A DNA stretch of 64,000 nucleotides. Source: JAPLST01 sp964397565. Its GTDB lineage: Bacteria; Auribacterota; UBA3054; JAPLST01. The stretch lies in the NCBI GenBank assembly GCA_964397565.1, contig CAYNJC010000023.1, forward strand, positions 1-64,000, written 5' to 3'. Under the pieces are notes generated by a model. That model was not told the DNA's origin. It saw nothing but the letters and a program-made list of their open reading frames with translations, and did not search any database. The position numbers and the translations under genes were made by a program. Below, in pieces: positions 9,351-18,971 of the stretch; the stretch's first letter is position 1; each line of letters starts with the position of its first letter.

Positions 9351-10196
9351 CTAGCAGCAGCAGGCCGCCATGGCAAGCGCGTCGCGCGTCGCACGCACAT
9401 CATGTGTACGGATAACCCGCGCGCCGTGCGCATATGCCAGCACATGCACTGCCAGCGACCCAGCCAGGCGCTCCGCGGGCGCGCGCCCGGTGCGTTCGCC
9501 GATGAAGCGTTTGCGCGACGCGCCAATCATAATGGGTTGGCCATGCTCGGCCAGCGTCGCCAGCTCGCGCACAATCCGTTCATTGGCTTCAGACGTCTTG
9601 CCAAAGCCTATGCCCGGATCGAGCACAATCTGGGCACGCGCAATGCCGGCAGCCGTCAAGGCCGCACAGCGCGCGCGGAAAAACTGGTGCAACGCCGGCA
9701 TGACCGCGTCCGGCCCGAGGGGTTGCGCCTGCATCGTGGCCGGGTCGCCCTGCATCTGCATGACGACGATGCCTGCGCCGTTCTCCCGCACCACGGCCTG
9801 CATGGCCGGATCTGCGCCGCCACAGACATCATTCACAATGTGGGCGCCCGCGTCGAGTGCGGCGCGCGCCACGGCCGGCTTGCGGGTATCAACCGAGATC
9901 GCCACGTCCTGCGTCCGCGCGAGCGCGGCAATCACCGGCACGATCCGCCGGCATTCTTCATCAGCATCCACTGCCGGCGCGCCCGGCCGGGTGGACTCGC
10001 CGCCGACATCAATAATGGCCGCGCCTTCCGCGCACATCACTGTCGCGCGGGCCATTGCCTCGGCAACCGACGCGCAGCGGCTCTCCGCCAGAAACGAATC
10101 CGGTGTCATGTTGAGCACGCCCATAATGGCATAGCGTGCCACATCAATGCGCCGATCACGCGCCTGCCAGACGCGCGGTGCTGGTGACGGCGTCAT
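9351..10196 (-). CDS. folP: Dihydropteroate synthase
   Basis: 281 residues. It joins p-aminobenzoate to the pterin pyrophosphate in folate synthesis (cytoplasm). Family signatures are all visible: GVLNMTPDSF, IDVGGESTRPGA, ISVDTRKP, DPGIGFGK and GASRKRFIG. It is translationally coupled to ftsH through a 4-bp ATGA overlap, an unusual partner also found next to folP in E. coli. It ends in three cysteines, an odd but short tail. Confidence 0.96.
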   Translation of the reverse strand: MTPSPAPRVWQARDRRIDVARYAIMGVLNMTPDSFLAESRCASVAEAMARATVMCAEGAAIIDVGGESTRPGAPAVDADEECRRIVPVIAALARTQDVAISVDTRKPAVARAALDAGAHIVNDVCGGADPAMQAVVRENGAGIVVMQMQGDPATMQAQPLGPDAVMPALHQFFRARCAALTAAGIARAQIVLDPGIGFGKTSEANERIVRELATLAEHGQPIMIGASRKRFIGERTGRAPAERLAGSLAVHVLAYAHGARVIRTHDVRATRDALAMAACCC

Positions 10197-12256
10197 GGCT
10201 GCAGATCAGCGTCGGGCGCATCCGCAGACGCGGCCGTGGCACTGCCCGTGCCAGCCTCGGATGGCGCAGCCGCCGTGCTGGTTTGTGCATCCGCCTTGGC
10301 CGTGCCATTGCGCGGCAGCGTGCCGCCATTCACCAAAATACCAATCTCATCGCCATCCAACACTTCGTATTTCAGCAACGCTTCGGCAATGCTGTCCAGC
10401 ACGGCGCGATGCTCGGTAATAATGCGCCGGGCTTGCGCGCTCGCCGTGTCGACAATCTGGCGGATTTCATTGTCTATTTTCTGCGCGGTTAGCTCGCTGT
10501 AGTCCGTGTGCCGGTCAATCTCCCGCCCGAGGAACACGTGCTCGACGCGTTCGCCGTATGCCAGCGGTCCCATCGCGTCGCTCATGCCCCATTCACAGAC
10601 CATTTTGCGCGCGATTTCGGACGCATGCTTGATGTCGCTCTTCGCCCCGGTGGTCATGTCGCCAAAGACCAGATGCTCGGTGACCAAACCGCCCATCAAG
10701 GACGCCAATTGGCCTTCCAGCTCTTTCTTGCGATAGTTATAGCGGTCTTTCGAGGGCAATTGCATCGTGGCGCCCAGGGCAATCCCGCGCGGCACGATGG
10801 TCACTTTGTGCAATGGTTCGCAGCCGGGCATAAGGACGGTAACCAGCGCGTGACCGGCTTCGTGATAGGCGGTGTAGCGGCGGTCTTCCTCGTCGAGCAC
10901 GCGGCTGCGCCGCTCGCGCCCAAAGCGCACTTTGTCGCGCGCCTCTTCCATGACTGCCTGGGTCACGCCCGCCAAATTCTGGCGTGCGGACATTAACGCC
11001 GCTTCGTTCACCAAGCTCGCCAAATCGGCGCCGGAGAAGCCCGGCGTGCCGCGTGCAATCCGGCTCAAGTCGACGCTTTCATCCATTTTGATTTTTCTGA
11101 CGTGAATTTGCAGAATTTCCTCGCGCCCCTTCTGGTCGGGCATGTCCAGCACGATCTGGCGGTCGAAGCGGCCGGGGCGCAGCAAGGCCGGGTCGAGCAC
11201 ATCCGGCCGGTTGGTCGCCGCAATCATAATCACGCCGTCATTGGGTGTGAAGCCATCCATCTCGACCAGCAGCGCGTTCAGGGTTTGCTCGCGCTCGTCG
11301 TGGCCGCCGCCCAAGCCGGAGCCGCGCAGGCGGCCGACCGCGTCGATCTCATCCACGAAAATGATGCAGGGCGCGCTGCGCTTGCCCTGTTCGAACAAGT
11401 CGCGCACACGCGCCGCGCCGACGCCCACAAACATTTCGACAAAATCCGAACCGCTGATACTGAAGAACGGCACGTCGGCCTCGCCCGCAATGGCTTTCGC
11501 CAGCAGGGTTTTGCCGGTGCCCGGCGGGCCAATCAAAATCACGCCGCGCGGAATGCGCCCGCCCAAGCGCTGGAATTTTTTCGGGTCTTTGAGGTAGTCA
11601 ACAATTTCGCAGACTTCCTCCTTGGCTTCATCGCAGCCGGCCAAGTCGCCGAAGGTGAACTTGTCTTTGTTTTTTGCGTTCATGCGCGCGCGGCTGCGCC
11701 CAAAGCTCATCGCCATGCCCATCCCGCGCTTCATCTGGCGATTGATGAAGAAGCCGATCACGACGACGATCAGCAGCACCGGCCCGACCGACAAAATAAT
11801 TTGACGCCACGTGTCATTGCTGGTGCGCACATCGTAGGCCACGCCCAAGGCCTGACACTCGCGCATCAGCTTATCCTGGCTCAGTTCGCTCATCAACGTG
11901 GCAGTGGTATAGCGGATTTGACTGGGCGTCGGCGTAGGCAACTGCTTTGACCAGCCGGCAAACGCCTGGTCGAGCGGGTCGAGGCGCAGCATACCGTCGA
12001 GGATGCCTTCGCCTTTGAAGACGACATTGACCACATTGGTCTTGCGCACCTGTTCGATAAATTCCGAGGTGGTCAGTTGCAGCGCCGGCTTTTGCAGACG
12101 GTTCAGGTACGTCAACGCCAGCAAAAGACACACGATCACGGCAATCCACGCATACATCGGGCGCAGCGAGGTGCCATTCGGGCCGGAGCGTTCCGGCCTG
12201 CCCGGGCTTTTATTTTTGAGCAGATCTTTCAATTTCCGTGAGGGAGGTGTCGCCAT
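10193..12256 (-). CDS. ftsH: ATP-dependent zinc metalloprotease FtsH
   Basis: 687 residues. A membrane-anchored AAA+ protease that removes damaged or regulatory membrane and cytoplasmic proteins. The order is a basic N-terminus, TM1 (about 36-55), a periplasmic domain, TM2 (about 150-170), the AAA module with GPPGTGKT, IIFVDEIDAVG and ATNRPDVLDPALLRPGRFD, then the protease domain with zinc site HEAGH. The C-terminal 40 residues are Ala/Thr-rich and probably disordered. ATG 12256 (MATPPSRKL) is preferred to the longer in-frame start at 12337, which would overlap purC. Confidence 0.96.
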   Translation of the reverse strand: MATPPSRKLKDLLKNKSPGRPERSGPNGTSLRPMYAWIAVIVCLLLALTYLNRLQKPALQLTTSEFIEQVRKTNVVNVVFKGEGILDGMLRLDPLDQAFAGWSKQLPTPTPSQIRYTTATLMSELSQDKLMRECQALGVAYDVRTSNDTWRQIILSVGPVLLIVVVIGFFINRQMKRGMGMAMSFGRSRARMNAKNKDKFTFGDLAGCDEAKEEVCEIVDYLKDPKKFQRLGGRIPRGVILIGPPGTGKTLLAKAIAGEADVPFFSISGSDFVEMFVGVGAARVRDLFEQGKRSAPCIIFVDEIDAVGRLRGSGLGGGHDEREQTLNALLVEMDGFTPNDGVIMIAATNRPDVLDPALLRPGRFDRQIVLDMPDQKGREEILQIHVRKIKMDESVDLSRIARGTPGFSGADLASLVNEAALMSARQNLAGVTQAVMEEARDKVRFGRERRSRVLDEEDRRYTAYHEAGHALVTVLMPGCEPLHKVTIVPRGIALGATMQLPSKDRYNYRKKELEGQLASLMGGLVTEHLVFGDMTTGAKSDIKHASEIARKMVCEWGMSDAMGPLAYGERVEHVFLGREIDRHTDYSELTAQKIDNEIRQIVDTASAQARRIITEHRAVLDSIAEALLKYEVLDGDEIGILVNGGTLPRNGTAKADAQTSTAAAPSEAGTGSATAASADAPDADLQP

Positions 12257-12272
12257 GAGTGCTGTGGTTCGG

Positions 12273-13169
12273 TTAGCACGCCGCCGTGAGAATGGCCAGC
12301 GCCTGCAGATAGTTAGCGCGCGTCCTGGCGACCACATCGGCCGGCAGCGGCGGCGCGGGCGGTTCTTTATCCCAGCCCGCGGTCAGCAAGTAATCGCGCA
12401 CAAATTGTTTGTCATACGAGCGTTGCGACCGGCCGGACGCATACTGATCGGCCGGCCAGAATCGCGAAGAATCGGGTGTGAGTACTTCATCCACGAGCGT
12501 CAGCGTGCCGTCCACCAGGCCAAATTCAAATTTGGTGTCGGCAATAATGATGCCGCGCGCCCGGGCGTGCGCTTGGGCACGCGTGTACAATTGGATGCTG
12601 CAGTCGCGCAGCCGGCGGGCCGTTTCGTCACCGACCAGCCCGGCCATCTGCGCAAAGGAAATGTTCTCGTCATGCCCGCGCGCGGCTTTGCTGGACGGCG
12701 TGAACAGTGGCGTGGGGAGTTCGCTTGCTTCACGCAAGCCGGCCGGCAACGGCTCGCCGCAGACCGTGCCCTGGCGTTGATATTCACTCCAGCCCGAACC
12801 GGCCAGATAGCCGCGCACCACACATTCGACCGGCAACACGCTGGCCTTCTTGACCAGCATGGCGCGGCCCGCAAGCTGCGCGGCATAGGCGGCCAGCGCC
12901 GGATGATAGGCGGCCACGTCCGCCGTCATGAAATGATTCGGCACGACTTCGCGCAGAAAATCAAACCAGAACAACGACAACTGCGTCAGCACGCGGCCTT
13001 TGTCCGGAATCGGCGTCGGCAGGATCACGTCGAATGCGGAAATGCGATCCGTGGCGACGAACAGCAGGGCATCGCCAAGGTCAAACACCTCGCGCACCTT
13101 CCCGCTCTTCAGCATCGGGAAGGCCGGGATGGTCAACGTGGTCAATGCATCACTCATGAAACGTGTCAT
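12273..13169 (-). CDS. purC: Phosphoribosylaminoimidazole-succinocarboxamide (SAICAR) synthase
   Basis: 298 residues, the long form (enterobacterial PurC has about 237). It catalyses the ATP-dependent coupling of aspartate to CAIR in purine synthesis. KSGKVREVFDLGD, ATDRISAFD, VECVVRGYLAGSGW and DTKFEFGLVDG are strong family motifs. ATG 13169 is used; ATG 13157 (MSDALTT) is possible. It is the first gene of the leftward cluster purC-ftsH-folP-mla, with its own promoter upstream. Confidence 0.95.
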   Translation of the reverse strand: MTRFMSDALTTLTIPAFPMLKSGKVREVFDLGDALLFVATDRISAFDVILPTPIPDKGRVLTQLSLFWFDFLREVVPNHFMTADVAAYHPALAAYAAQLAGRAMLVKKASVLPVECVVRGYLAGSGWSEYQRQGTVCGEPLPAGLREASELPTPLFTPSSKAARGHDENISFAQMAGLVGDETARRLRDCSIQLYTRAQAHARARGIIIADTKFEFGLVDGTLTLVDEVLTPDSSRFWPADQYASGRSQRSYDKQFVRDYLLTAGWDKEPPAPPLPADVVARTRANYLQALAILTAAC

Positions 13170-13197
13170 GCTCAGTACGTACTTGCATAGTATCCAT

Positions 13198-13226
13198 ATT
13201 GTACCGATAACTGGTTTGAATTACAA
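13198..13226 (-). promoter_or_regulatory. Promoter of the purC-ftsH-folP-mla cluster
   Basis: On the minus strand: TTGTAA (13226-13221), 17 nt, TACAAT (13203-13198). The predicted RNA start is near 13191, giving a leader of about 22 nt before ATG 13169. Confidence 0.6.
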
Positions 13227-13266
13227 CCACGCGCGATCTCCCGATCACGCGCCGCGGCATTCTGCG

Positions 13267-14043
13267 CTAGCTTTTTTCGGGGTGGTCACCGGGCGGCGCG
13301 GGACGGCGGTACAACAGCCGCAGCAACACTAACCCGCCAACCAGGTGCAGGAAGCGCAGCGTGTCACGCGCGGGATGGATGTGGCTGGTGTGATGGGCGG
13401 CATAGATCGAGTGGATGGGGATTTCGGTTATGGTCATGCCGTGCCGCGCGGCCTTCAGTAGAATTTCCGATTCGACCTCGAAGTTGTCCTTGACCGGCGT
13501 GATCGTGTCAATCACGCGTTTTGACAGCAGGCGGTAGCCGCTCTGCGTGTCCGACAGGCGTGTGCCGCACAACCATGAAAGCAGCCGCGACATGGTGCGA
13601 TTGGTGGCGCGCCGCAGCCACGGCATGCCCTCCGGATTGGCCATGCGCGAGCCGACCACGATATCTGCGTTCTGGCGTCTGGCCGCGTCCACAAAGCGGC
13701 CAATGTCGGCGGGATCATGCTGGCCATCGGCATCCAGCAACACGGCGTACGCGAACTCCGCGGCACGCAGGCACCCGAAGGCCGAGCGAATCGCCGCGCC
13801 TTTGCCGCGATTGCTGGTGTGCACAATGAGTTCGGCGCCGGTGCGCCGGGCGCGCGTGCCGGTTTCATCGGTCGAACCGTCATCCACGACGATGCAGCGC
13901 GCGACTTTGCGGCGCGCGCGATAGACCACCTCGTGCACCGTCTCGGCGGCATTGTAGGCCGGAATAATCGCGACGACGTCGTCATATTGGCCGCGGCGGC
14001 GCGAGCGTTGCGCGCGCTGTTCGGGATCGAGAAACATTACCAT
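13267..14043 (-). CDS. Family 2 glycosyltransferase, polyprenyl-phosphate sugar transferase-like
   Basis: 258 residues. The GT-A fold is clear: VVAIIPAYNAAETV, VVDDGSTDET, NRGKGAAIRSAF and the metal-binding LLDADGQHDP. DTQSGYRLL and FEVESEILLKA are typical of dolichyl/undecaprenyl-phosphate mannosyl- or glucosyltransferases. Only one short hydrophobic segment near the end (FLHLVGGLVLLRLLY) could touch the membrane. It follows the small lipoyl-like gene after 12 bp. Sugar and acceptor cannot be told from sequence. Confidence 0.87.
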   Translation of the reverse strand: MVMFLDPEQRAQRSRRRGQYDDVVAIIPAYNAAETVHEVVYRARRKVARCIVVDDGSTDETGTRARRTGAELIVHTSNRGKGAAIRSAFGCLRAAEFAYAVLLDADGQHDPADIGRFVDAARRQNADIVVGSRMANPEGMPWLRRATNRTMSRLLSWLCGTRLSDTQSGYRLLSKRVIDTITPVKDNFEVESEILLKAARHGMTITEIPIHSIYAAHHTSHIHPARDTLRFLHLVGGLVLLRLLYRRPAPPGDHPEKS

Positions 14044-14055
14044 AGCATCTGCATC

Positions 14056-14301
14056 CTAGCCAAGCGGGGTGACAGTAAGCATGACGGAGTCAGGCCGCAG
14101 GCGCGCATCCACTGCTTGCGCGAGACGCGCGATCGTGGCGCCGACCGGCGTGGGAATGGTGATGATGGCCTTGTCAGTTACGACGTCCACCAAATCGGCA
14201 TCGGTCGCAACCGCCTGGCCTTCGTGCACGTGCCACTGCACCAGGACGGCCTCGTCCAATTCCGGCGCCAGTTCGGCCAGCGTGTACGTGCGCCCGCTCA
14301 C
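14056..14301 (-). CDS. Stand-alone lipoyl/biotinyl-like domain protein
   Basis: 81 residues starting at GTG 14301, which overlaps the hisG stop (GTGA). It is one compact hammerhead-like domain: VLVQWHVHEGQAV, LVDVVTDKAIITIPTPVGATI, and a final VMLTVTPLG. The motif VVTDKA closely matches the ETDKA/VETDKV motif whose lysine (here Lys44) carries lipoate in 2-oxoacid dehydrogenase E2 proteins. No E2 catalytic or subunit-binding domain and no partner dehydrogenase is encoded nearby. It may be a carrier protein of unknown enzyme, or a domain that lost modification. The coupling to hisG and the exact domain fit make a real gene likely. Confidence 0.7.
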   Translation of the reverse strand: MSGRTYTLAELAPELDEAVLVQWHVHEGQAVATDADLVDVVTDKAIITIPTPVGATIARLAQAVDARLRPDSVMLTVTPLG

Positions 14302-15185
14302 GGAATCACTTTGTTCAACGGGTACTCGATGATATCGCAGGCGCCGGCCTGTTTCAAGCGCGGCATCAACTCGCGCACGGTTTTTTCGTCCACGACGACC
14401 TCGATCGCAAACCAATCTTTGTCTTTCAAATGCGAAATGGTCGGCTGCTTCAAACTTGGCAAAATGGCCGTCACCGCGTCCAGCGCGCACGCCGCTACAT
14501 TTAACTTGATGCCAACCTTCTTGCGCGCCAGCAGCGCGCCTTGCAGCAGCATCGCCAGATGTTCCATTTTGGTGCGTTTGGCGGCATTCTTCCAGGCCGT
14601 GTGATTGGCGATGAAGCGGGTGGTCGACTCGGTTAAGGTCGCGATGATACGCAGGCGGTTGGCGCGCAGCGAGCTGCCGGTCTCGGTCAATTCGACAATC
14701 GCGTCCACCAGGCCCGGACATTTCACTTCGGTCGCACCCCACGAGAACTCGACGTGGGCCTGAATGCCTTTTTGTTCGAGAAAGCGGCGGGTCATGTTGA
14801 CGGCCTCGGTCGCAATGGTCTTGCCCTGCAAGTCTTCGGGCTTCTGAAACGGCGCGTCTTCATGCACGGCCAGAACCCAGCGGACCGGATTGGTCGTGGC
14901 TTTCGAATACTCGAGTTCGCAGATTTCATGGACATCCGAGCCGTTCTCGAGAATCCAGTCTTTGCCGGTCAAGCCACAATCCAAATTGCCCTGCTCGACA
15001 TAGCGCGCCATTTCCTGCGGGCGCAATAGAATCAAACTCAGTTCCGGATCATCAATGCCGGGATAGTACGAGCGGCGCGACGGGCTGATGACATAGCCCG
15101 CCTTGGCGAATAAATCGTAGGTGGCTTGTTCAAGACTGCCTTTCGGCAGGCCGAGTACCAGTTTCTTTGGTGGATCGTTTGTCAT
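14298..15185 (-). CDS. hisG: ATP phosphoribosyltransferase, long form
   Basis: 295 residues. It catalyses the first step of histidine synthesis, joining ATP and PRPP. LGLPKGSLE at the N-terminus, GLTGKDWI, and the PRPP-type loop VDAIVELTETGSSLRAN are typical. Length and a C-terminal ACT-like portion (about residues 215-295) show the long, histidine-feedback-regulated form that needs no HisZ. No other his gene is in the window. It follows the dehydrogenase gene by 15 bp. Confidence 0.95.
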   Translation of the reverse strand: MTNDPPKKLVLGLPKGSLEQATYDLFAKAGYVISPSRRSYYPGIDDPELSLILLRPQEMARYVEQGNLDCGLTGKDWILENGSDVHEICELEYSKATTNPVRWVLAVHEDAPFQKPEDLQGKTIATEAVNMTRRFLEQKGIQAHVEFSWGATEVKCPGLVDAIVELTETGSSLRANRLRIIATLTESTTRFIANHTAWKNAAKRTKMEHLAMLLQGALLARKKVGIKLNVAACALDAVTAILPSLKQPTISHLKDKDWFAIEVVVDEKTVRELMPRLKQAGACDIIEYPLNKVIP

Positions 15186-15200
15186 GATGTTTGTACGGAT

Positions 15201-16235
15201 CTAAAAAGTGATTATCGCCTTCATGACGCCGTCGCGGTAGGCCGCCACGGTGTCAAACGCGGCCGGGGTGCGCGCAAAGGGAAAATGATGCGTGACCATC
15301 GCGTCCACGTTGATTTGGCACTGGTCAATCAGGTCGAGCGCGCGCTGGACGCAATCATTTTGGCGGCGCACATTTTGAATGCGGATTTCGCGATGGCGCA
15401 ACTCGTCAATGCTGAACGAAACGCGCGCCACGTCGGGAATGCCGACAATCAAGAGCGTGCCACCCGGCTTCAACATCAGCAGCGCTTGGCCGAGCGCGGC
15501 CTGGTCACCGCAACATTCAAAGACGGCATCAAGCAGGGCCGGCTCTTCGTTGGCTACGTCGGCGACAATATCTTGCTGCTGCGGATTGCCCGTCCAGGTT
15601 GCGCCGACCGCGCGGGCGATGGCCAGCCGTCCATCCAGTTTGTCGCTGACATATATCTTCTCGGCGCCGTGCGCTTTGACCGACAGCAAGACACTCATGC
15701 CGATCGGCCCGAAACCAAGAATGCCGATGCGCGCGCCCGGCATCGGCATGGACATGCTCACGGCATAGATGCCGATGGCCAGCGGCTCGGATACCGCCGC
15801 CTGGTCAAACGTCAGCGTATCCTTGATGGGATAACAGCACTGCTCGGGCATGACGATGTATTCGGCCAAGCACCCTTCGGCCTGGCCCGGACAGCCAAGA
15901 AAGCGCAACGTGCGGCAGGTGTGCGGGCGCCTGGCACGGCATTGATCGCACACGCCACACGGCATGGCTGGATCCACAGCGACGCGGTCGCCCGTTCTCA
16001 CGCGCGTCACTTTGGCGCCGACCCGCTCGATCACGCCGGCGCACTCATGGCCGACCGCAAAGGGATACTGCACCACCTGCCGGCCAATCCGCCCGCGGGT
16101 GTAATAATGCATGTCGGAGCCGCACACGCCCACGGCGCACATGCGCACCAGCACATCGCTGTCGTTGGTCAGCGCCGGGTCAGGCACACTCATCATTTGC
16201 ATCGCGCGGATGCCAGTCAGTTTGATCACTTGCAT
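15201..16235 (-). CDS. Zinc-dependent medium-chain dehydrogenase, sorbitol/polyol dehydrogenase-like
   Basis: 344 residues. The catalytic zinc ligands are visible in CGSDMHYY, GHECAGV and SEPLA, and the structural zinc site in the Cys cluster CGVCDQC plus a following cysteine. The Rossmann motif is GILGFGPIGM. The closest described groups are sorbitol/xylitol dehydrogenase and L-threonine 3-dehydrogenase. CGSDMHYY and VGHECAG favour a polyol substrate. ATG 16235 is used because the promoter's predicted RNA start (about 16261) lies inside the longer frame that begins at 16277. First gene of a group with hisG, the lipoyl-like gene and the glycosyltransferase. Confidence 0.88.
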   Translation of the reverse strand: MQVIKLTGIRAMQMMSVPDPALTNDSDVLVRMCAVGVCGSDMHYYTRGRIGRQVVQYPFAVGHECAGVIERVGAKVTRVRTGDRVAVDPAMPCGVCDQCRARRPHTCRTLRFLGCPGQAEGCLAEYIVMPEQCCYPIKDTLTFDQAAVSEPLAIGIYAVSMSMPMPGARIGILGFGPIGMSVLLSVKAHGAEKIYVSDKLDGRLAIARAVGATWTGNPQQQDIVADVANEEPALLDAVFECCGDQAALGQALLMLKPGGTLLIVGIPDVARVSFSIDELRHREIRIQNVRRQNDCVQRALDLIDQCQINVDAMVTHHFPFARTPAAFDTVAAYRDGVMKAIITF

Positions 16236-16267
16236 TATTTCGCTGGTCAGTACGTTATCAGTGTGAT

Positions 16268-16276
16268 AGTATAGCA
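16268..16276 (-). promoter_or_regulatory. Extended -10 promoter of the polyol dehydrogenase gene
   Basis: TGC directly before TATACT (16273-16268) on the minus strand; no good -35 box at the normal distance. The predicted start near 16261 decides the translation start at 16235. Confidence 0.6.
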
Positions 16277-16434
16277 AATTTGCTTTTTTCGTTCATCGCT
16301 GCCAGAAAAGTGAACTGCTGCAATTCATATTGCACAAAATGGTTTTATGGCAAAACCATTTTTCTCTGAATTCTGATGCATGTTGAACAGGAAACATCGA
16401 AGGCAGATGTATCTGCACAGAACTCTGCTTGGAG

Positions 16435-16451
16435 TCCCGCCGACGGCGGGA
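16435..16451. repeat. 17-bp GC palindrome, copy 3
   Basis: TCCCGCCGACGGCGGGA, a perfect inverted repeat with a one-base centre. It is identical apart from the centre to the palindromes at 16658-16674 and 16836-16852 that sit inside the tRNA fragments. Confidence 0.75.
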
Positions 16452-16487
16452 TCATCATTGGTCATTCGTTGCTGCCCGGAGCCCTGC

Positions 16488-16545
16488 CAAAGGCGGGATT
16501 GGATATTCGCCGTTCGCATGCCCTGAACCCTGAATCCCGCCTTTG
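16488..16545. repeat. 13-bp inverted repeat
   Basis: CAAAGGCGGGATT (16488-16500) pairs perfectly with AATCCCGCCTTTG (16533-16545), with 32 bases between. It is part of a cluster of CGGGA-type palindromes between the dehydrogenase gene and the tRNA fragments. No gene is seen in 16278-16600. Confidence 0.65.
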
Positions 16546-16602
16546 ATGGGACTAGGCTGGTGCCTTAGCTCCAAGCAGTCCTGAACCCTGCAGCCAAAAA
16601 GC

Positions 16603-16680
16603 ACGCCCCGACGGCGGGGCGTGACGTTGGTTGCGGGGCTGGGATTTGAACCCAGGATCCCGCCGCCGGCGGGATTATGA
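16603..16680 (-). repeat. Terminator plus partial initiator-tRNA copy (unit X), cut by the gap
   Basis: On the minus strand: an 8-bp stem terminator copy (16622-16603) preceded by the 3' part of tRNA-fMet including CCA (16657-16628). The palindrome TCCCGCCGNCGGCGGGA (16674-16658) sits in place of the 3' anticodon stem. It stops at the N run after part of the anticodon loop. Nearly identical to unit Y at 16781-16880. Confidence 0.85.
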
Positions 16681-16780
16681 NNNNNNNNNNNNNNNNNNNN
16701 NNNNNNNNNNNNNNNNNNNNNNNNNNNNNNNNNNNNNNNNNNNNNNNNNNNNNNNNNNNNNNNNNNNNNNNNNNNNNNNN
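16681..16780. other. Scaffold gap (100 N)
   Basis: Exactly 100 unknown bases, the usual placeholder length. Both flanks are copies of the same repeat unit, so the true missing sequence probably holds the rest of one unit, perhaps a second GIY-YIG gene. Confidence 0.95.
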
Positions 16781-16880
16781 ACGCCCCGACGGCGGGGCGT
16801 GATGTTGGTTGCGGGGCTGGGATTTGAACCCAGGATCCCGCCGCCGGCGGGATTATGAGCCTGACAAGCTCGCCAAGAGT
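16781..16880 (-). repeat. Terminator plus partial initiator-tRNA copy (unit Y)
   Basis: On the minus strand the sequence runs: tRNA-like D-stem to anticodon loop (about 16875-16853), inserted palindrome (16852-16836), T-arm, acceptor and CCA (16835-16806), then a terminator copy (16800-16781). Compared with the intact tRNA, the bases that form the 3' anticodon stem and part of the variable loop are replaced by the palindrome, so it cannot fold as a working tRNA. Confidence 0.85.
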
Positions 16881-17104
16881 CGCTTGAATGCCGCGCCACC
16901 TTTCCATCGTTTGATCTGCAGTTCGCGTCGGCGCGCGTTGCCCAAGGTTGGATATGCCTCCGTGTGCACCAAGCGCCAATCACTTGCACGGGCAGTCCAT
17001 TGCGACACGCCCGCATTGTGTTGCAGCACACGGCGCGCAACATCATCCGTGACACCGACGTAGTAGCGCCCGGTTGGCGAACATATGATGTAAACGTAGT
17101 ACAT
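16853..17104 (-). CDS. Small GIY-YIG nuclease
   Basis: 83 residues, a single GIY-YIG domain: YYVYIICS (GIY strand), GRYYVGVTDD (YIG strand), ARRVLQHN with the conserved Arg, and RRELQIKRWK with the catalytic Glu. The length is that of the UPF0213/YhbQ-like group. The gene starts only 6 nt after the U-tract of the tRNA terminator, with no evident ribosome binding site. Its last codons (SLSGS, TAA stop) are made of the partial tRNA copy, the stop lying in the anticodon loop. This arrangement suggests a minimal mobile or homing element inserted at the tRNA; role inferred from context. Confidence 0.85.
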   Translation of the reverse strand: MYYVYIICSPTGRYYVGVTDDVARRVLQHNAGVSQWTARASDWRLVHTEAYPTLGNARRRELQIKRWKGGAAFKRLLASLSGS

Positions 17105-17109
17105 GGCAG

Positions 17110-17134
17110 AAAAAACGCCCCGACGGCGGGGCGT
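17110..17134 (-). terminator. Rho-independent terminator of tRNA-fMet
   Basis: Eight-bp stem (17134-17127 with 17122-17115), loop of four, then six U on the minus strand, starting 5 nt after the CCA end. Two further copies lie at 16781-16800 and 16603-16622. Confidence 0.88.
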
Positions 17135-17139
17135 GATGT

Positions 17140-17216
<77 letters not shown>

Positions 17217-17243
17217 ATGGGTATCGAAACAAGCAGTAGGATT

Positions 17244-17252
17244 ACTATAGCA
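17244..17252 (-). promoter_or_regulatory. Extended -10 promoter of the tRNA gene
   Basis: TGC directly before TATAGT (17249-17244), giving an RNA start near 17237 and a leader of about 20 nt. It lies just after the ftsB-like stop. Confidence 0.5.
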
Positions 17253-17269
17253 TTTTGTCCAAAAAAAAG

Positions 17270-17535
17270 CTACTGGTCAAATTTGAAGACCAATTCGTTC
17301 GAGGCCGCATAGCCGAATTTTTCGCGGGCATACTTCTCGAGATAGAACGTGTCTTCCTTGAGCAGGCGCAGTTCCTCCTTCAATTGCTGGGTCTGCGCCT
17401 GCAATTCCTTGACGCGCTGCTGCAGTCTGCGTTCTTCATTCAGGGCCGTCAGGTAACTTGGCCGATTGCGCTCGATTTGCAGCACGACCGCAATCGCCAT
17501 TGCCGTCAGCACGCAGAGCAACAGCAGATAGCGCA

Positions 17536-17536
<1 letters not shown>
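17270..17536 (-). CDS. ftsB: FtsB/DivIC-like septum protein
   Basis: 88 residues. One membrane helix right at the start (LLLLCVLTAMAIAVVL), then a long charged coiled coil (about residues 30-65), then a short FGYAASNELVF tail, which is the FtsB/DivIC layout. It would join the divisome in the inner membrane. Its ATG shares one base with the eno stop (TGATG), so it is translated with enolase; eno-ftsB neighbours are also known from E. coli. Sequence is short and variable, so the assignment rests on layout and context. Confidence 0.82.
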
Positions 17537-18822
<1,286 letters not shown>

Positions 18823-18870
18823 AACCGGTCTCCTGAATCAGGGTTGAATACTACGCAGTATCAAGAAAGA

Positions 18871-18900
18871 ACTATAACAAAACCGGCGCGGCGTTGTCAA
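18871..18900 (-). promoter_or_regulatory. Promoter of eno-ftsB
   Basis: Minus strand TTGACA (18900-18895), an 18-nt spacer ending in TGT, TATAGT (18876-18871). Confidence 0.7.
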
Positions 18901-18971
18901 CTGCAGCGCGGCGGCTGCACGTCAGGAGAAATGTCCTACTGGCCATCGCCGCGCCCCATCGGCGGAGGTGT

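Noticed and set aside
16628..16680. Additional functional tRNA genes at 16.6 and 16.8 kb
   Set aside because: The 3' anticodon stem and variable loop are replaced by a palindrome, and the 5' acceptor half is missing, so they cannot fold.
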